Positions 17,762 through 27,047 of a stretch of 64,000 nucleotides of DNA are shown here, piece after piece (positions within the stretch are counted from its first letter, which is position 1; each line of letters starts with the position of its first letter). A program made the translations under genes and the position numbers. The notes under the pieces are model-generated. The model was given only the letters and a program-made list of their open reading frames with translations. It was not told the origin of the DNA and searched no databases. The DNA is from Prosthecodimorpha staleyi. Its GTDB lineage: Bacteria; Pseudomonadota; Alphaproteobacteria; Rhizobiales; Ancalomicrobiaceae. The stretch is from positions 109,152-173,151 of the forward strand of contig NZ_JAHHZF010000013.1 of assembly GCF_018729455.1 (NCBI RefSeq). The letters run 5' to 3'.

Positions 17762-19075
17762 ATGTATACGGACATCGTGCCGCACCGCGACATCCTCGAT
17801 CCGATCGAGGTCGCCTCGCGCGACGAGATCATCGCGCTGCAGACCGAGCGCATGGCCTGGACGCTGCGCCACGCCTACGAGAACGTGGCGCACTACCGGC
17901 GCAAGTTCGATGCCCATGGGGTACATCCGAACGACTTCCGCCGGCTCGAGGACATCGCCAAATTCCCGTTCACCACCAAGGCGGATCTGCGCGAGAACTA
18001 TCCCTTCGGCATGTTCGCGGTCCCGCGTGAGAAGGTCGCCCGTGTCCATGCCTCGTCGGGCACGACCGGCAAGCCGACCGTGGTCGGCTACACGGCGCGC
18101 GACATCGACACCTGGTCGCAGGTGGTCGCCCGCTCGATCCGCGCCTCCGGCGGCCGGGCCGGCATGAAGGTGCATGTCTCCTACGGCTACGGCCTGTTCA
18201 CCGGTGGCCTCGGCGCCCATTACGGCGCCGAAAAGCTCGGCTGCACGGTGATCCCGGTCTCCGGTGGCATGACCGAGCGCCAGGTCCAGCTGATCCAGGA
18301 TTTCGAGCCGGACATCATCATGGTCACGCCCAGCTACATGCTGGCGATCCTCGACGAATACCGCGCCAAGGGGCTCGACCCGCGCGCCTCCTCGCTGAAG
18401 GTCGGCATCTTCGGCGCCGAGCCGTGGACGAATGCCATGCGCGAGGAGATCGAGCAGGCCTTCGACATGCACGCGGTCGACATCTACGGCCTGTCCGAGG
18501 TGATGGGTCCGGGCGTCGCCAACGAATGCGTCGAGACCAAGGACGGCCTGCATATCTGGGAGGATCACTTCTTCCCCGAGATCGTCGATCCGGCGACCGG
18601 CCTGCCGGTCGGGGACGGGGCCAGCGGCGAACTGGTCTTCACCTCGCTGACCAAGGAGGCCATGCCGGTCATCCGCTACCGCACGCGCGACCTGACCCGG
18701 CTGCTGCCCGGCACGGCGCGCTCGATGCGCCGCATGGAGAAGGTCACCGGCCGCTCCGACGACATGATGATCGTGCGCGGGGTCAACGTCTTCCCGACGC
18801 AGATCGAGGAGCAGATCCTGAAATGCGCCGGCCTCTCGGCGCACTATTTCGTGGAGTTGACGCGGGAGGGCCGGATGGACGAGATGACGGTCCATTGCGA
18901 GGCCGCGCCGGACCATGCCGAAGAGGCGGAACGGGCCGCGTCGGCCTCGGAACTCAGGCATCACATCAAGAGTGTGATCGGCGTCAGCGCCAAGATCCTG
19001 GTCGGCTCGCCCGGTACGGTGGAGCGTTCGGCCGGCAAGGCGCGGCGGGTCGTCGATCGCCGCCCGAAGGAATAG
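17762..19075 (+). CDS. paaK: Phenylacetate-CoA ligase PaaK
   Basis: 437-residue adenylate-forming ligase that activates phenylacetate to phenylacetyl-CoA with ATP, the entry step of the pathway. Signature blocks: FPFTTKADLRENYPFGMF, the P-loop-like VHASSGTTGKPTVVGYT, SYGYGLFTGGLGAHYGAEKL, VDIYGLSEVMGPGVANEC and ITGRSDDMMI-type hinge (VTGRSDDMMIVRGVNVFPTQ), then the C-terminal lid domain. Length is the normal 430-440. The ATG at 17762 follows GGGAGGGGACC. Downstream the TetR regulator starts 7 bases after the stop, so they are co-transcribed. With paaG, paaI and paaN it identifies the region as phenylacetate catabolism. Confidence 0.95.
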   Translation: MYTDIVPHRDILDPIEVASRDEIIALQTERMAWTLRHAYENVAHYRRKFDAHGVHPNDFRRLEDIAKFPFTTKADLRENYPFGMFAVPREKVARVHASSGTTGKPTVVGYTARDIDTWSQVVARSIRASGGRAGMKVHVSYGYGLFTGGLGAHYGAEKLGCTVIPVSGGMTERQVQLIQDFEPDIIMVTPSYMLAILDEYRAKGLDPRASSLKVGIFGAEPWTNAMREEIEQAFDMHAVDIYGLSEVMGPGVANECVETKDGLHIWEDHFFPEIVDPATGLPVGDGASGELVFTSLTKEAMPVIRYRTRDLTRLLPGTARSMRRMEKVTGRSDDMMIVRGVNVFPTQIEEQILKCAGLSAHYFVELTREGRMDEMTVHCEAAPDHAEEAERAASASELRHHIKSVIGVSAKILVGSPGTVERSAGKARRVVDRRPKE

Positions 19076-19082
19076 CGGTTCC

Positions 19083-19679
19083 ATGGCAAGACCCAGGGCG
19101 GTCGACCACGACGACAAACGCCGCGCCATCCTGAAGGCTGCGGCACGGCTCTTCGCCGACGGCGGCTACGACCGCTCGTCGATGGCCGAGGTCGCCAAGG
19201 CCTGCGGCGTCTCCAAGGCGCTGGTCTATCACTACTACGTCTCCAAGGACGTGCTGCTCTACGACATCATCCGCCTGCATCTCGACGAACTGGTTGCGGC
19301 CGTCGAGGGCGCCAACGGCCATGACGAGGCGCCGCGCGAGCGCCTGGTCCGGCTCGCCTCGGCGCTGCTCGACGCCTACCGGGACGCCGACGCGGAACAC
19401 AAGATCCAGATCAACGAGCTGAAGAAGCTGCCGCCCGAGCAGCAGGACGAACTGCGCGATCTGGAGCGCCGGCTGGTCGGATACTTTGCGGCGGCGATCG
19501 CGGCGGCGGTGCCGGCGCTCGAAGGCGGCGCGCTTCTGAAGCCGGTGACCATGAGCCTGTTCGGCATGCTCAACTGGCATTATCTCTGGTTTCGCCCGGG
19601 TGGCCCGGTCAGCCGGGAGGACTATGCCCGTCTCGCCGTGACGCTCGCGGTGGACGGCGCCGGCGGGCTGCGGCCCTGA
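19083..19679 (+). CDS. paaR: TetR family regulator of the phenylacetate genes (PaaR-like)
   Basis: 198-residue TetR-family repressor. The N-terminal helix-turn-helix (about residues 10-55) has RRAILKAAARLFADGGYDRS, MAEVAKACGVSKALVYHYY and SKDVLLYDII. The C-terminal ligand domain is all-helical. It is the last gene of the paaG-paaI-paaK unit and converges with the lipid-kinase gene only 4 bases away. TetR-type PaaR proteins repress paa genes and are released by phenylacetyl-CoA; the symbol is given by position and family, not by a proven ortholog. The operator at 16307-16324 is its obvious candidate target. Confidence 0.8.
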   Translation: MARPRAVDHDDKRRAILKAAARLFADGGYDRSSMAEVAKACGVSKALVYHYYVSKDVLLYDIIRLHLDELVAAVEGANGHDEAPRERLVRLASALLDAYRDADAEHKIQINELKKLPPEQQDELRDLERRLVGYFAAAIAAAVPALEGGALLKPVTMSLFGMLNWHYLWFRPGGPVSREDYARLAVTLAVDGAGGLRP

Positions 19680-19683
19680 CCGG

Positions 19684-20661
19684 TCAGGCTGTCGGCAGGC
19701 GCAGGACGGTCAAGGCGCCGGGCACCAGTTCGACGTGGAACGGCACGGTCATCTCGACCTGTTCGCCGTCCATGGCCAGATGCAATGACGGGCGGGTCGA
19801 CCGAATCGCGACGCGCCGGGCCTTGGCGAAGGCTGCGAAGGGATTGGACCGCCAGCGTCCGGCCAGCGCCATCAGGGTGAACAGGATCAGCCGGCCCGGC
19901 GACATGGCGCGGGTCGCATAGACGGCGAGACGGCCGCCGCGCGGATCGAGCGGCAAGGGGGCCACGGCGGGCTGCTCGGCCAGTTCGTTGACCGTGACCA
20001 GCACGCTCGCGAAGGCGCCGCGCAGGGTGATCTCGTCCGCACCGATCGACAGGCGCAGCCTCGGCGGATCCAGGATGGCATGCGCCCAGGCCCGGATGCC
20101 GGCGAGCATTTTGCCGCGCCGGTCCGTGTAGCCGGCCTCCTCGCGCAGGCGGATGACGCGCGGATGGGCGCCGATCGAGACATGATGCACGAACCAGCGC
20201 TCGCCGATCCGACCGGCGTCGATGTTCACCAGTTCGCCGTCGCCCAGGCGCGCCAGCGCCGCGTCGAGATCGGGTGGAAACCCGCTCAGCCGGGCGAACA
20301 GGTTGAAGGTGCCGAGCGGCAGCACGCAGATCGGCTTGCCGTGCCGGATCGCCGCCGCGGCCGCCGACGAGGCGGTGCCATCGCCGCCGCCGACCACGAC
20401 GAGGTCGATCGCCGGATCCGCAAAGGTTCGCTCCATATGATCATGCAGGTCCGCGGCATCGGCCAGCACGAGTTCGGCGAGGTGTCCGAGCCGATCCGCC
20501 GCAGCGCGCAGCCGCGCCGTCAGAGCCGCCTCGTCCCAGCTCCGCACCGTACCGGCCTGGCGATTGACGATCATGGCGATCCGGCGCGCGCCGGTGTCCG
20601 CCCGGACCGGCGCGCTTTCGCCGGGATCCGGCAGGGCATCGGCGGCGGGCATCGCATTCAT
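19684..20661 (-). CDS. Diacylglycerol kinase-family lipid kinase (YegS/BmrU type)
   Basis: 325-residue protein with the diacylglycerol kinase catalytic fold (DAGK_cat). Seen: RIAMIVNRQAGTVRSWDE at the start of the domain, VVVGGGDGTASSAAAAA with the nucleotide-binding GGDGT, ICVLPLGTFNLFARLSGFP, and the C-terminal beta-sandwich ending DGEQVEMTVPFHVELVPGAL. Such enzymes phosphorylate diacylglycerol, phosphatidylglycerol or sphingoid lipids at the membrane; the substrate cannot be told here. The ATG at 20661 (MNAMPAAD) is preferred over an upstream in-frame start at 20883, which would add 74 low-complexity residues. It converges with the paaR gene and shows no functional link with the phenylacetate genes. 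Confidence 0.85.
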   Translation of the reverse strand: MNAMPAADALPDPGESAPVRADTGARRIAMIVNRQAGTVRSWDEAALTARLRAAADRLGHLAELVLADAADLHDHMERTFADPAIDLVVVGGGDGTASSAAAAAIRHGKPICVLPLGTFNLFARLSGFPPDLDAALARLGDGELVNIDAGRIGERWFVHHVSIGAHPRVIRLREEAGYTDRRGKMLAGIRAWAHAILDPPRLRLSIGADEITLRGAFASVLVTVNELAEQPAVAPLPLDPRGGRLAVYATRAMSPGRLILFTLMALAGRWRSNPFAAFAKARRVAIRSTRPSLHLAMDGEQVEMTVPFHVELVPGALTVLRLPTA

Positions 20662-20993
20662 CGGTTCGCTCCGTTCGAGTGTCCGGTCCTGCAGACCTTG
20701 CGCATCGTCAGAAGTGCCCGCCGATGCGACGGCTGAACGGCTTCGTGCGGATCCGATCGGCAGATGTCGCGCCGTCCGACCAGACGCCCGCCCGGCCGTC
20801 GCATCGGCGGCGGGCTGGTCATGATATGGGGGTGCGGTCGGTCCGTCGGGAGGGTACGTCCGAATTGGATCTGAGGTCGTCACCGTCCGGTCGGTCGCTC
20901 ATGCGACGGCGGGACGGGGTCGGACATCCGGAGCCCGGGCAAAGGCAAGGCGCCCGCGGAGGGGCGCCTTGCCTGCAGGTTCGCAGTGAGCCG
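20662..20993 (-). other. 332-base spacer between a small exported protein gene and the lipid kinase
   Basis: No gene supported. It contains the terminator at 20944-20973 and the leader of the lipid-kinase gene. The rest is GC-rich and shows neither repeats nor clear promoter hexamers. Confidence 0.5.
20941..20973 (-). terminator. Long GC hairpin after the small exported protein gene
   Basis: Perfect 12-bp inverted repeat GGCAAGGCGCCC (20944-20955) and GGGCGCCTTGCC (20962-20973), loop of six bases, followed on the minus strand by TTT. It begins 21 bases after the stop codon of the 98-residue protein and is a plausible terminator despite the short T tract. Confidence 0.6.
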
Positions 20994-21290
20994 TCAGGGC
21001 TTGATCTTCACCTTCACGCCGCCGCCGCGGATGATGACCTTGTTGCGCACGCAGTTGTAGCCGTTCCAGCGCCAGTTGGGGCCGCAGCTGCGCACGACCG
21101 GGCCGCGGAAATAGTAGCCGTGTTTCTTCACGCGCACGCAGTGGCCGCGCCGGTTGCAGTAGAGCGCCACGGTTTCGGCCCGGCTGGCGCCGGCATCCGA
21201 ACCGAGCGGATTGACCATCGGCAAGGCGGAGGCCGGCGTCGCGGCGAGAAGGCCGCCGAACGCGGCCGCGGCGAGAATCAGATTGCGCAT
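20994..21290 (-). CDS. Small exported cysteine-containing protein, unknown function
   Basis: 98-residue protein I do not recognise by name. Residues 1-22 form a signal peptide (MRNLILAAAAFGGLLAATPA, cleavage after ASA). The mature part is basic and rich in Gly, Arg and Lys, with four cysteines in the pattern YCNRRGHC...SCGPNWRWNGYNC, likely two disulfides in the periplasm. The C-terminal VIIRGGGVKVKIKP is strongly basic. Similar short GH/YC-W-containing exported proteins are common in Rhizobiales as hypothetical proteins. It is divergent from the glycine-zipper protein gene 318 bases away. The start follows an AAGGAG-containing leader. Confidence 0.75.
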   Translation of the reverse strand: MRNLILAAAAFGGLLAATPASALPMVNPLGSDAGASRAETVALYCNRRGHCVRVKKHGYYFRGPVVRSCGPNWRWNGYNCVRNKVIIRGGGVKVKIKP

Positions 21291-21608
21291 GTCTGTTTGC
21301 TCCTTTTGAGGGCAGCCACCCTATTCTCGACAACGCCCTAGCTTCCGATTGGTTCCGGCCGCCGAACGAATTTTCCTGCGGCCGCTCCCGACAGGACCGG
21401 AATGCCCGCTCGCGATGTGAATTCTCTGTCGCACGCATCAAGACAATCGGAATGCGGCCTCCGGGTTCCAGCCGTATAGGATAGGCGAGAGCGTTCTACA
21501 GAGAATGTTACATTGCAGCGATGTGTATCGGTCGATCGGGGTATTCATCGGGAACCGATCGTATCCGCCGGCGTTGTCAGGCCAGTGCAACGCAATGGAG
21601 GACAGAAC
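21291..21608. other. 318-base divergent spacer between two small exported protein genes
   Basis: Lower in GC than its surroundings, especially around 21470-21560, and must hold both divergent promoters. No confident hexamer pair, palindrome or RNA gene was recognised. Confidence 0.5.
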
Positions 21609-21911
21609 ATGCGCAAGACTTTCTTGACCATGGCTGCCGTCGCCACTCTGCTGGCCGTTCCGTCGCTCGCCTCCGCCGATGAGGCTGTCGGGGCGGTGAC
21701 CGGTGCGGCTGCGGGTGCGGCGACCGGTGCGGTGATCGGCGGGCCGGTCGGCGCCGTGGTCGGCGGCGTGGCGGGTGCGACGATCGGCGGCGCCGCCGGT
21801 GCGACCGGCTCGGGAACCGTGGTCGTGCAGCCCGAAGCCCCCAAGGTGATCGAGCGGGAATGCGTGCAGGATGCCTATGGCGCGACGACCTGCGTCGAGC
21901 GGATCCGCTGA
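21609..21911 (+). CDS. Small exported glycine-zipper protein
   Basis: 100-residue protein. A signal peptide (MRKTFLTMAAVATLLAVPSL, cleavage near ASA) is followed by a long glycine-zipper segment of alternating small residues, GAVTGAAAGAATGAVIGGPV continuing to GGAAGATG. The short C-terminal tail carries two cysteines in ECVQDAYGATTC. Glycine zippers usually mediate membrane helix packing in envelope or stress-related proteins. The ATG at 21609 follows GGAGGACAGAAC; 32 upstream codons in frame are rejected as leader. A strong terminator follows at once, so it is a single-gene transcript. The function is not known. Confidence 0.85.
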   Translation: MRKTFLTMAAVATLLAVPSLASADEAVGAVTGAAAGAATGAVIGGPVGAVVGGVAGATIGGAAGATGSGTVVVQPEAPKVIERECVQDAYGATTCVERIR

Positions 21912-21944
21912 TTGCGGCACACGATTCCGGATCGTTGATCGGGA

Positions 21945-21979
21945 ACGGCACGGCAGCCCGCGCGCTGCCGTGCCGTTTT
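21945..21979 (+). terminator. Rho-independent terminator after the glycine-zipper gene
   Basis: Perfect 12-bp inverted repeat ACGGCACGGCAG (21945-21956) and CTGCCGTGCCGT (21965-21976), loop of eight bases, then TTTGCTT. It is the clearest intrinsic terminator in the window. Confidence 0.9.
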
Positions 21980-22144
21980 GCTTGCCGTCGGTTCCGCTTG
22001 CTTTGCCCGCGCCATGACCGCCGCCGCCCGCAATTGCGTCAGCGGTGCGCTTGAACCGTCACGCGCCCGGGTCTTCAATGGGCGAGGGTGATCGGCCCCG
22101 GGGGCGGGGCGATCGGTTCCGGACGGACGAGGCAGGAGACGCGC

Positions 22145-24655
22145 GTGGTCGAGATGCAGGAAGCGGGCGTTGGCTCCGGGGCGGCGGTACAGGCAGGGAC
22201 CTACCAGGACGGCAGCGGTGCGGCGAGCGAGGTGGCCGAACTCAGGGCAGCGATCCTCGACAAGCTGACCTACTTCATCGGCAAGCATGCCGAGAATGCC
22301 AGCGACCGCGACTGGTTCGTCGCCACCGCGCTGGCGGTGCGCGACCGCATCGTCGACCGCTGGACCGAAACCCGCGACCTGATCTGGGCCAAGCACACCA
22401 AGCGCGTCTACTATCTGAGCCTGGAATTCCTGATCGGGCGCCTGCTGTTCGACGCGCTCAACAATCTGCAGCTGACCGACCCGGTCCGGGTCGCGCTGTC
22501 CGAACTCGGCGTCGATCTCGACCGGCTGCGCGAGGTGGAACCCGACGCCGCGCTCGGCAATGGCGGCCTCGGCCGGCTCGCGGCCTGCTTCATGGATTCG
22601 ATGGCGACCCTGTCGATCGCCGCCCATGGCTACGGCATCCGCTACGACCACGGCCTGTTCCGGCAGCGCATCAAGGACGGCTGGCAGCTCGAATATCCCG
22701 AGGACTGGCTGTCCTTCGGCAATCCGTGGGAATTTCCGCGGCCCGAGATCGACTATTCGATCGGCTTCGGCGGCCATGTCGAGGCGATGGCGCGCCCCGA
22801 CGGCACCTTCCGTCACGTCTGGCACCCGGGCGAGACCATCGAGGCGGTCGCCTACGACACGCCGGTGCCCGGCTGGCGCGGCCGGCACGTCAACACGCTC
22901 AGGCTCTGGTCGGCGCGCGCGCCCGATCCGCTGCGGCTCGACGCCTTCAACCGCGGCGACCATGTCGGCGCCCTGACCGCGCAGGTGCGCGCCGAGGCGA
23001 TCTCGAAGATCCTCTATCCGAGCGACGCCACGCCGGCCGGCCAGGAACTGCGCCTGCGCCAGGAATATTTCTTCGTCTCGGCCTCGATGCAGGATCTGAT
23101 CGACCGGCACCTGCGCCAGCACGACGCCATCGAGACCCTGCCCGAGCGGGTCGCGATCCAGCTCAACGACACCCATCCGGCGATCGCCATCGCCGAGATG
23201 ATGCGGCTCCTGGTCGACATCCACCATATCGAGTGGGAGGCGGCCTGGACGATCACCACCGGCGTCTTCTCCTACACCAACCACACCCTGCTGCCCGAGG
23301 CGCTGGAGACCTGGGCGGTGCCGCTGATGGAGCGGATGCTGCCGCGCCACATGCAGATCATCTACATGATCAACGCGCTGCATCTCGACCGGCTGCGCAA
23401 GTCCGGCGAGGTGACCGACGAGATGGTCCGCGCCCTGTCGCTGATCGACGAGCATAGCGGCCGGCGCGTGCGCATGGGCCATCTCGCCTTCGTCGGCTCG
23501 CACAAGATCAACGGCGTCTCGGCGTTGCACACCGACCTGATGCGGGTCACCGTGTTCCGCGACCTCAACGGCGCCTATCCGGGCCGGATCGTCAACAAGA
23601 CCAACGGCATCACCTTCCGCCGCTGGCTCTACCAGGCCAATCCGGGGCTGACCCGGCTGATCCAGGAGGCCTGCGGGGCCGACGTGGTCGACCGGACGGC
23701 GGACCTGAAGGCACTCGAGAAGGTCGCCGACGACCGTGCCTTCCAGCGCCGGGTCGCCGCGGTGCGCCGGGCCAACAAGATCCATCTCGGCCGGATCATC
23801 GCCGAACAGCTCGGCGTCAAGGTCGATCCGGACGCGCTGTTCGACGTGCAGATCAAGCGCATCCACGAATACAAGCGCCAGCTGCTCAACATCCTGGAGA
23901 CCATTGCGGTCTACGAGGAAATCCGCTCGCAGCCGACGCGCGACTGGATCCCGCGGGTCAAGATCTTCGCCGGCAAGGCGGCGGCGAGCTACCATCAGGC
24001 CAAGCTGATCATCAAGCTCGCCAACGACGTGGCCAAGGTGGTCAATTCCGACCCGACCGTGCGCGGCCTGCTCAAGGTCGCCTTCCTGCCGAACTACAAT
24101 GTCAGCCTCGCCGAGGCGATCATCCCGGCCGCCGACGTGTCCGAACAGATCTCGACCGCCGGCATGGAGGCGTCGGGCACCGGCAACATGAAGTTCGCCC
24201 TCAACGGCGCGCTGACCATCGGCACGCTCGACGGTGCCAATGTCGAGATCCGCGAGCATGTCGGGCCGGAGAACATCTTCATCTTCGGCCTGACCGCGGA
24301 GGAGGTCGAGGCCCGCCGGCGCCGCGGCATCGATGCGACGACGGTGATCGCGGCATCGCCGCGCCTGCCGGAGATCCTGGACGCCATGGCCTCCGGGGTG
24401 TTCTCGCCCGACGAGCCGGGCCGCTATCGCGGGCTCGTCGACAGCCTGCGCTTCCACGACTACTTCATGGTGACCGCCGATTTCGACAGCTACTATGCCC
24501 GGCAGCGCGACATCTACCGGCTGTGGCGCGACAAGGAGGCGTGGTGGAAGGCGAGCCTGCTCAACACCGCGCGGATGGGCTGGTTCTCGTCGGACCGGGC
24601 GATCACCGAATATGCGCAGGAGATCTGGCGGGTGCCGCTGCAGCCGATCGGGTGA
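22145..24655 (+). CDS. glgP: Glycogen phosphorylase
   Basis: 836-residue PLP-dependent alpha-glucan phosphorylase that releases glucose-1-phosphate from glycogen. Landmarks: YYLSLEFLIGRLL, EPDAALGNGGLGRLAACFMD, YGIRYDHGLFRQ, AIQLNDTHPAIAIAEMMRLL, TNGITFRRWL, FDVQIKRIHEYKRQLLN and the PLP block EASGTGNMKFALNGALTIGT, with the Lys of GNMKF as Schiff-base lysine. The GTG at 22145 is chosen because AGGAG lies six bases before it; an ATG three codons later is the alternative, and a GTG at 22088 would add 19 more residues. It opens the glycogen cluster glgP-glgB-glgC-glgA-pgm-glgX/malQ, all on one strand. Confidence 0.95.
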   Translation: MVEMQEAGVGSGAAVQAGTYQDGSGAASEVAELRAAILDKLTYFIGKHAENASDRDWFVATALAVRDRIVDRWTETRDLIWAKHTKRVYYLSLEFLIGRLLFDALNNLQLTDPVRVALSELGVDLDRLREVEPDAALGNGGLGRLAACFMDSMATLSIAAHGYGIRYDHGLFRQRIKDGWQLEYPEDWLSFGNPWEFPRPEIDYSIGFGGHVEAMARPDGTFRHVWHPGETIEAVAYDTPVPGWRGRHVNTLRLWSARAPDPLRLDAFNRGDHVGALTAQVRAEAISKILYPSDATPAGQELRLRQEYFFVSASMQDLIDRHLRQHDAIETLPERVAIQLNDTHPAIAIAEMMRLLVDIHHIEWEAAWTITTGVFSYTNHTLLPEALETWAVPLMERMLPRHMQIIYMINALHLDRLRKSGEVTDEMVRALSLIDEHSGRRVRMGHLAFVGSHKINGVSALHTDLMRVTVFRDLNGAYPGRIVNKTNGITFRRWLYQANPGLTRLIQEACGADVVDRTADLKALEKVADDRAFQRRVAAVRRANKIHLGRIIAEQLGVKVDPDALFDVQIKRIHEYKRQLLNILETIAVYEEIRSQPTRDWIPRVKIFAGKAAASYHQAKLIIKLANDVAKVVNSDPTVRGLLKVAFLPNYNVSLAEAIIPAADVSEQISTAGMEASGTGNMKFALNGALTIGTLDGANVEIREHVGPENIFIFGLTAEEVEARRRRGIDATTVIAASPRLPEILDAMASGVFSPDEPGRYRGLVDSLRFHDYFMVTADFDSYYARQRDIYRLWRDKEAWWKASLLNTARMGWFSSDRAITEYAQEIWRVPLQPIG

Positions 24656-24773
24656 GGCGGACGTCCGATCGTCGGCCATTGGACCTTTGATGCCGAATTC
24701 ACGCTTCCGATGGCACGAATATGCAAGACTGGCGTTCTGTCGAGAGCGTCGGACCCAAGCCTGACAAGGGCCA

Positions 24774-26990
24774 ATGACAACAGAGCCGGGGATGGAAGCG
24801 AGCGATTGGGAAGCCGACGGCAGCGAGATCGCCGCCCTGGTCGGTGCGCGCCACGGCGACCCGTTCGGGCTGCTCGGGTTGCACGAGACCGCGGCCGGCG
24901 TGGTCCTGCGCGCCTTCGTGCCCGGGGCTGCGACCCTCGAAGCCGTCCCGGACGATGGCGCCGCACCCGTCCCGCTCGGCCTTCGCGATCCGGCGGGCTT
25001 CTTCGAGGGCCTCGTGCCGGCCGCCGGCCGCTTCGGCTACCGCCTGCGGGCCGGCAATGCCGGCGGCACCTGGATGGTCCGCGACGCCTATGCGTTCGGC
25101 CCCGTCCTCGGGCCGGTCGACGACCATCTCCTGGTCGAGGGCACCCACCGGCAGCTCTACGAACGGCTCGGTGCGCATCCGATGACGCATGAGGGCATCG
25201 ACGGCGTGCATTTCGCCGTCTGGGCCCCCAATGCGCAACGCGTCTCGGTGATCGGAGATTTCAACCGCTGGGACGGGCGCCTGCACCAGATGCGCAAGCG
25301 CATCGACAGCGGGCTGTGGGAGATCTTCGTCCCCGATGTCGGGCTCGGCACCAACTACAAGTATGAGATCGTCGGCCGCCATGGCGATCTGCTGCCGTTC
25401 AAGGCCGATCCGTTCGGCTTCGCCGGCGAGATGCGGCCCTCGACTGCCTCCGTGGTCGCCGACACTTCAGGCTTCGTTTGGACGGACGCCGCCCATCTCG
25501 CCGCCCGCGCCGAGGGCGATCCGCGCCGCAAGCCGATGGCCGCCTACGAGGTCCATCTCGGTTCCTGGCAGCGTGGCGAGGGCGGCCGGTTCCTGAGCTA
25601 CGACGAACTGGCGGAGACGCTGATCCCCTATGTGGCGGAACTCGGCTTCACCCATCTCGAACTGCTGCCGGTCTCCGAGCATCCGCTCGACGCCTCCTGG
25701 GGCTACCAGCCGATCGGGCTCTACGCCCCGACGGCGCGCTTCGGCGACCCGGCCGGCTTCGCCCGCTTTGTCGACCGCGCCCATGCGGCCGGGCTGGGCG
25801 TGATCCTCGACTGGGTGCCGGCGCATTTCCCGACCGACCCGCACGGCCTCGCCGCCTTCGACGGCGGCCCGCTCTACGAGCATGCCGATCCGCGCCGCGG
25901 CTTCCATCCCGACTGGAACACCGCGATCTACGACTTCGGCCGGCGCGAGGTCGCCAACATGCTGGCCGCCAACGCGCTCTACTGGCTCGACCGCTTCCAT
26001 ATCGACGGCCTGCGCGTCGATGCGGTCGCCTCCATGCTCTATCTCGACTATTCGCGCCGCGCCGGCGAATGGCTGCCGAACCCGGACGGATCGAACGACA
26101 ATCGCGACGCGGTCGCGTTCCTGCGCCGCTTCAACGAGTTGGTCTACGGCACCCATCCGGGCACGGTGACGATCGCGGAGGAATCGACCGCCTGGTCGGG
26201 CGTCTCGGCGCCGGCCTATGCGGGCGGGCTCGGCTTCGGCTTCAAGTGGAACATGGGCTGGATGCACGACAGCCTCGACTACATGTCGAAGGACCCGGTG
26301 CATCGCCGCTGGCATCACGACAAGCTGACCTTCGGCCTGCTCTATGCCTTCTCGGAGAATTTCGTGCTGCCGCTCAGCCACGACGAGGTGGTGCACGGCA
26401 AGGGCTCGATCCTAGCCCGCATGCCCGGCGACGAATGGCAGCGCTTCGCCAATGCGCGTGCCTATTACGGCTTCATGTGGGCCCATCCGGGCAAGAAGCT
26501 CCTGTTCATGGGCCAGGAATTCGGCCAGACGCGCGAATGGAACTTCGACGCCGCGCTGGAATGGTGGCTGCTCGATCATGGCCCCCATCGCGGCCTGAAG
26601 GCGCTGGTCGGCGACCTGAACCGGGTCTACCGCACCCTGCCGGCGCTGCACGCGCGCGACTGCGAGGCCTCGGGCTTCCGCTGGGTCGTCGCCGATGATC
26701 GCGACCAGTCGGTCTATGCCTGGCTGCGCCTCGGCGACCGGCACGATCCGCCAGTGCTGGCGGTCTCCAACTTCACACCGGTGCCGCGACCGGGCTACCG
26801 GGTCGGGCTGCCCTTCGCCGGGCGCTGGCGGGAGGTGCTCAACACCGATGCCGATCTCTATGGCGGCTCCGGGCTCGGCAACCAGGGCGCGGTGATGGCG
26901 GCGGCGGCGCCGTCGCACGGCCTGCCGGCCTCCGCGGAGATCCTGATACCGCCTTTGGCGACCGTGTATTTTCTGTACGATCCGGACTGA
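24774..26990 (+). CDS. glgB: 1,4-alpha-glucan branching enzyme
   Basis: 738-residue GH13 branching enzyme that introduces alpha-1,6 branches. It has two N-terminal beta-sandwich modules: residues ~20-115, then the CBM48 module with [20 protein letters not shown]. The catalytic barrel contains [30 protein letters not shown], the nucleophile Asp in [18 protein letters not shown], the acid Glu in [10 protein letters not shown] and the transition-state Asp in [13 protein letters not shown]. Length matches the long, two-module GlgB type. The ATG at 24774 follows AAGGGCCA. It lies 118 bases after glgP and 57 bases before glgC. Confidence 0.96.
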   Translation: MTTEPGMEASDWEADGSEIAALVGARHGDPFGLLGLHETAAGVVLRAFVPGAATLEAVPDDGAAPVPLGLRDPAGFFEGLVPAAGRFGYRLRAGNAGGTWMVRDAYAFGPVLGPVDDHLLVEGTHRQLYERLGAHPMTHEGIDGVHFAVWAPNAQRVSVIGDFNRWDGRLHQMRKRIDSGLWEIFVPDVGLGTNYKYEIVGRHGDLLPFKADPFGFAGEMRPSTASVVADTSGFVWTDAAHLAARAEGDPRRKPMAAYEVHLGSWQRGEGGRFLSYDELAETLIPYVAELGFTHLELLPVSEHPLDASWGYQPIGLYAPTARFGDPAGFARFVDRAHAAGLGVILDWVPAHFPTDPHGLAAFDGGPLYEHADPRRGFHPDWNTAIYDFGRREVANMLAANALYWLDRFHIDGLRVDAVASMLYLDYSRRAGEWLPNPDGSNDNRDAVAFLRRFNELVYGTHPGTVTIAEESTAWSGVSAPAYAGGLGFGFKWNMGWMHDSLDYMSKDPVHRRWHHDKLTFGLLYAFSENFVLPLSHDEVVHGKGSILARMPGDEWQRFANARAYYGFMWAHPGKKLLFMGQEFGQTREWNFDAALEWWLLDHGPHRGLKALVGDLNRVYRTLPALHARDCEASGFRWVVADDRDQSVYAWLRLGDRHDPPVLAVSNFTPVPRPGYRVGLPFAGRWREVLNTDADLYGGSGLGNQGAVMAAAAPSHGLPASAEILIPPLATVYFLYDPD

Positions 26991-27047
26991 ATCGGAGGCG
27001 CCGCCGCAACGCGGCCGGCTCGAACAAGCAAGCGGGAGGCAAGGCAG

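Noticed and set aside
21875..24679. 934-codon minus-strand frame
   Set aside because: Antisense shadow of glgP. No family motif; the plus-strand frame has the complete phosphorylase signature set.
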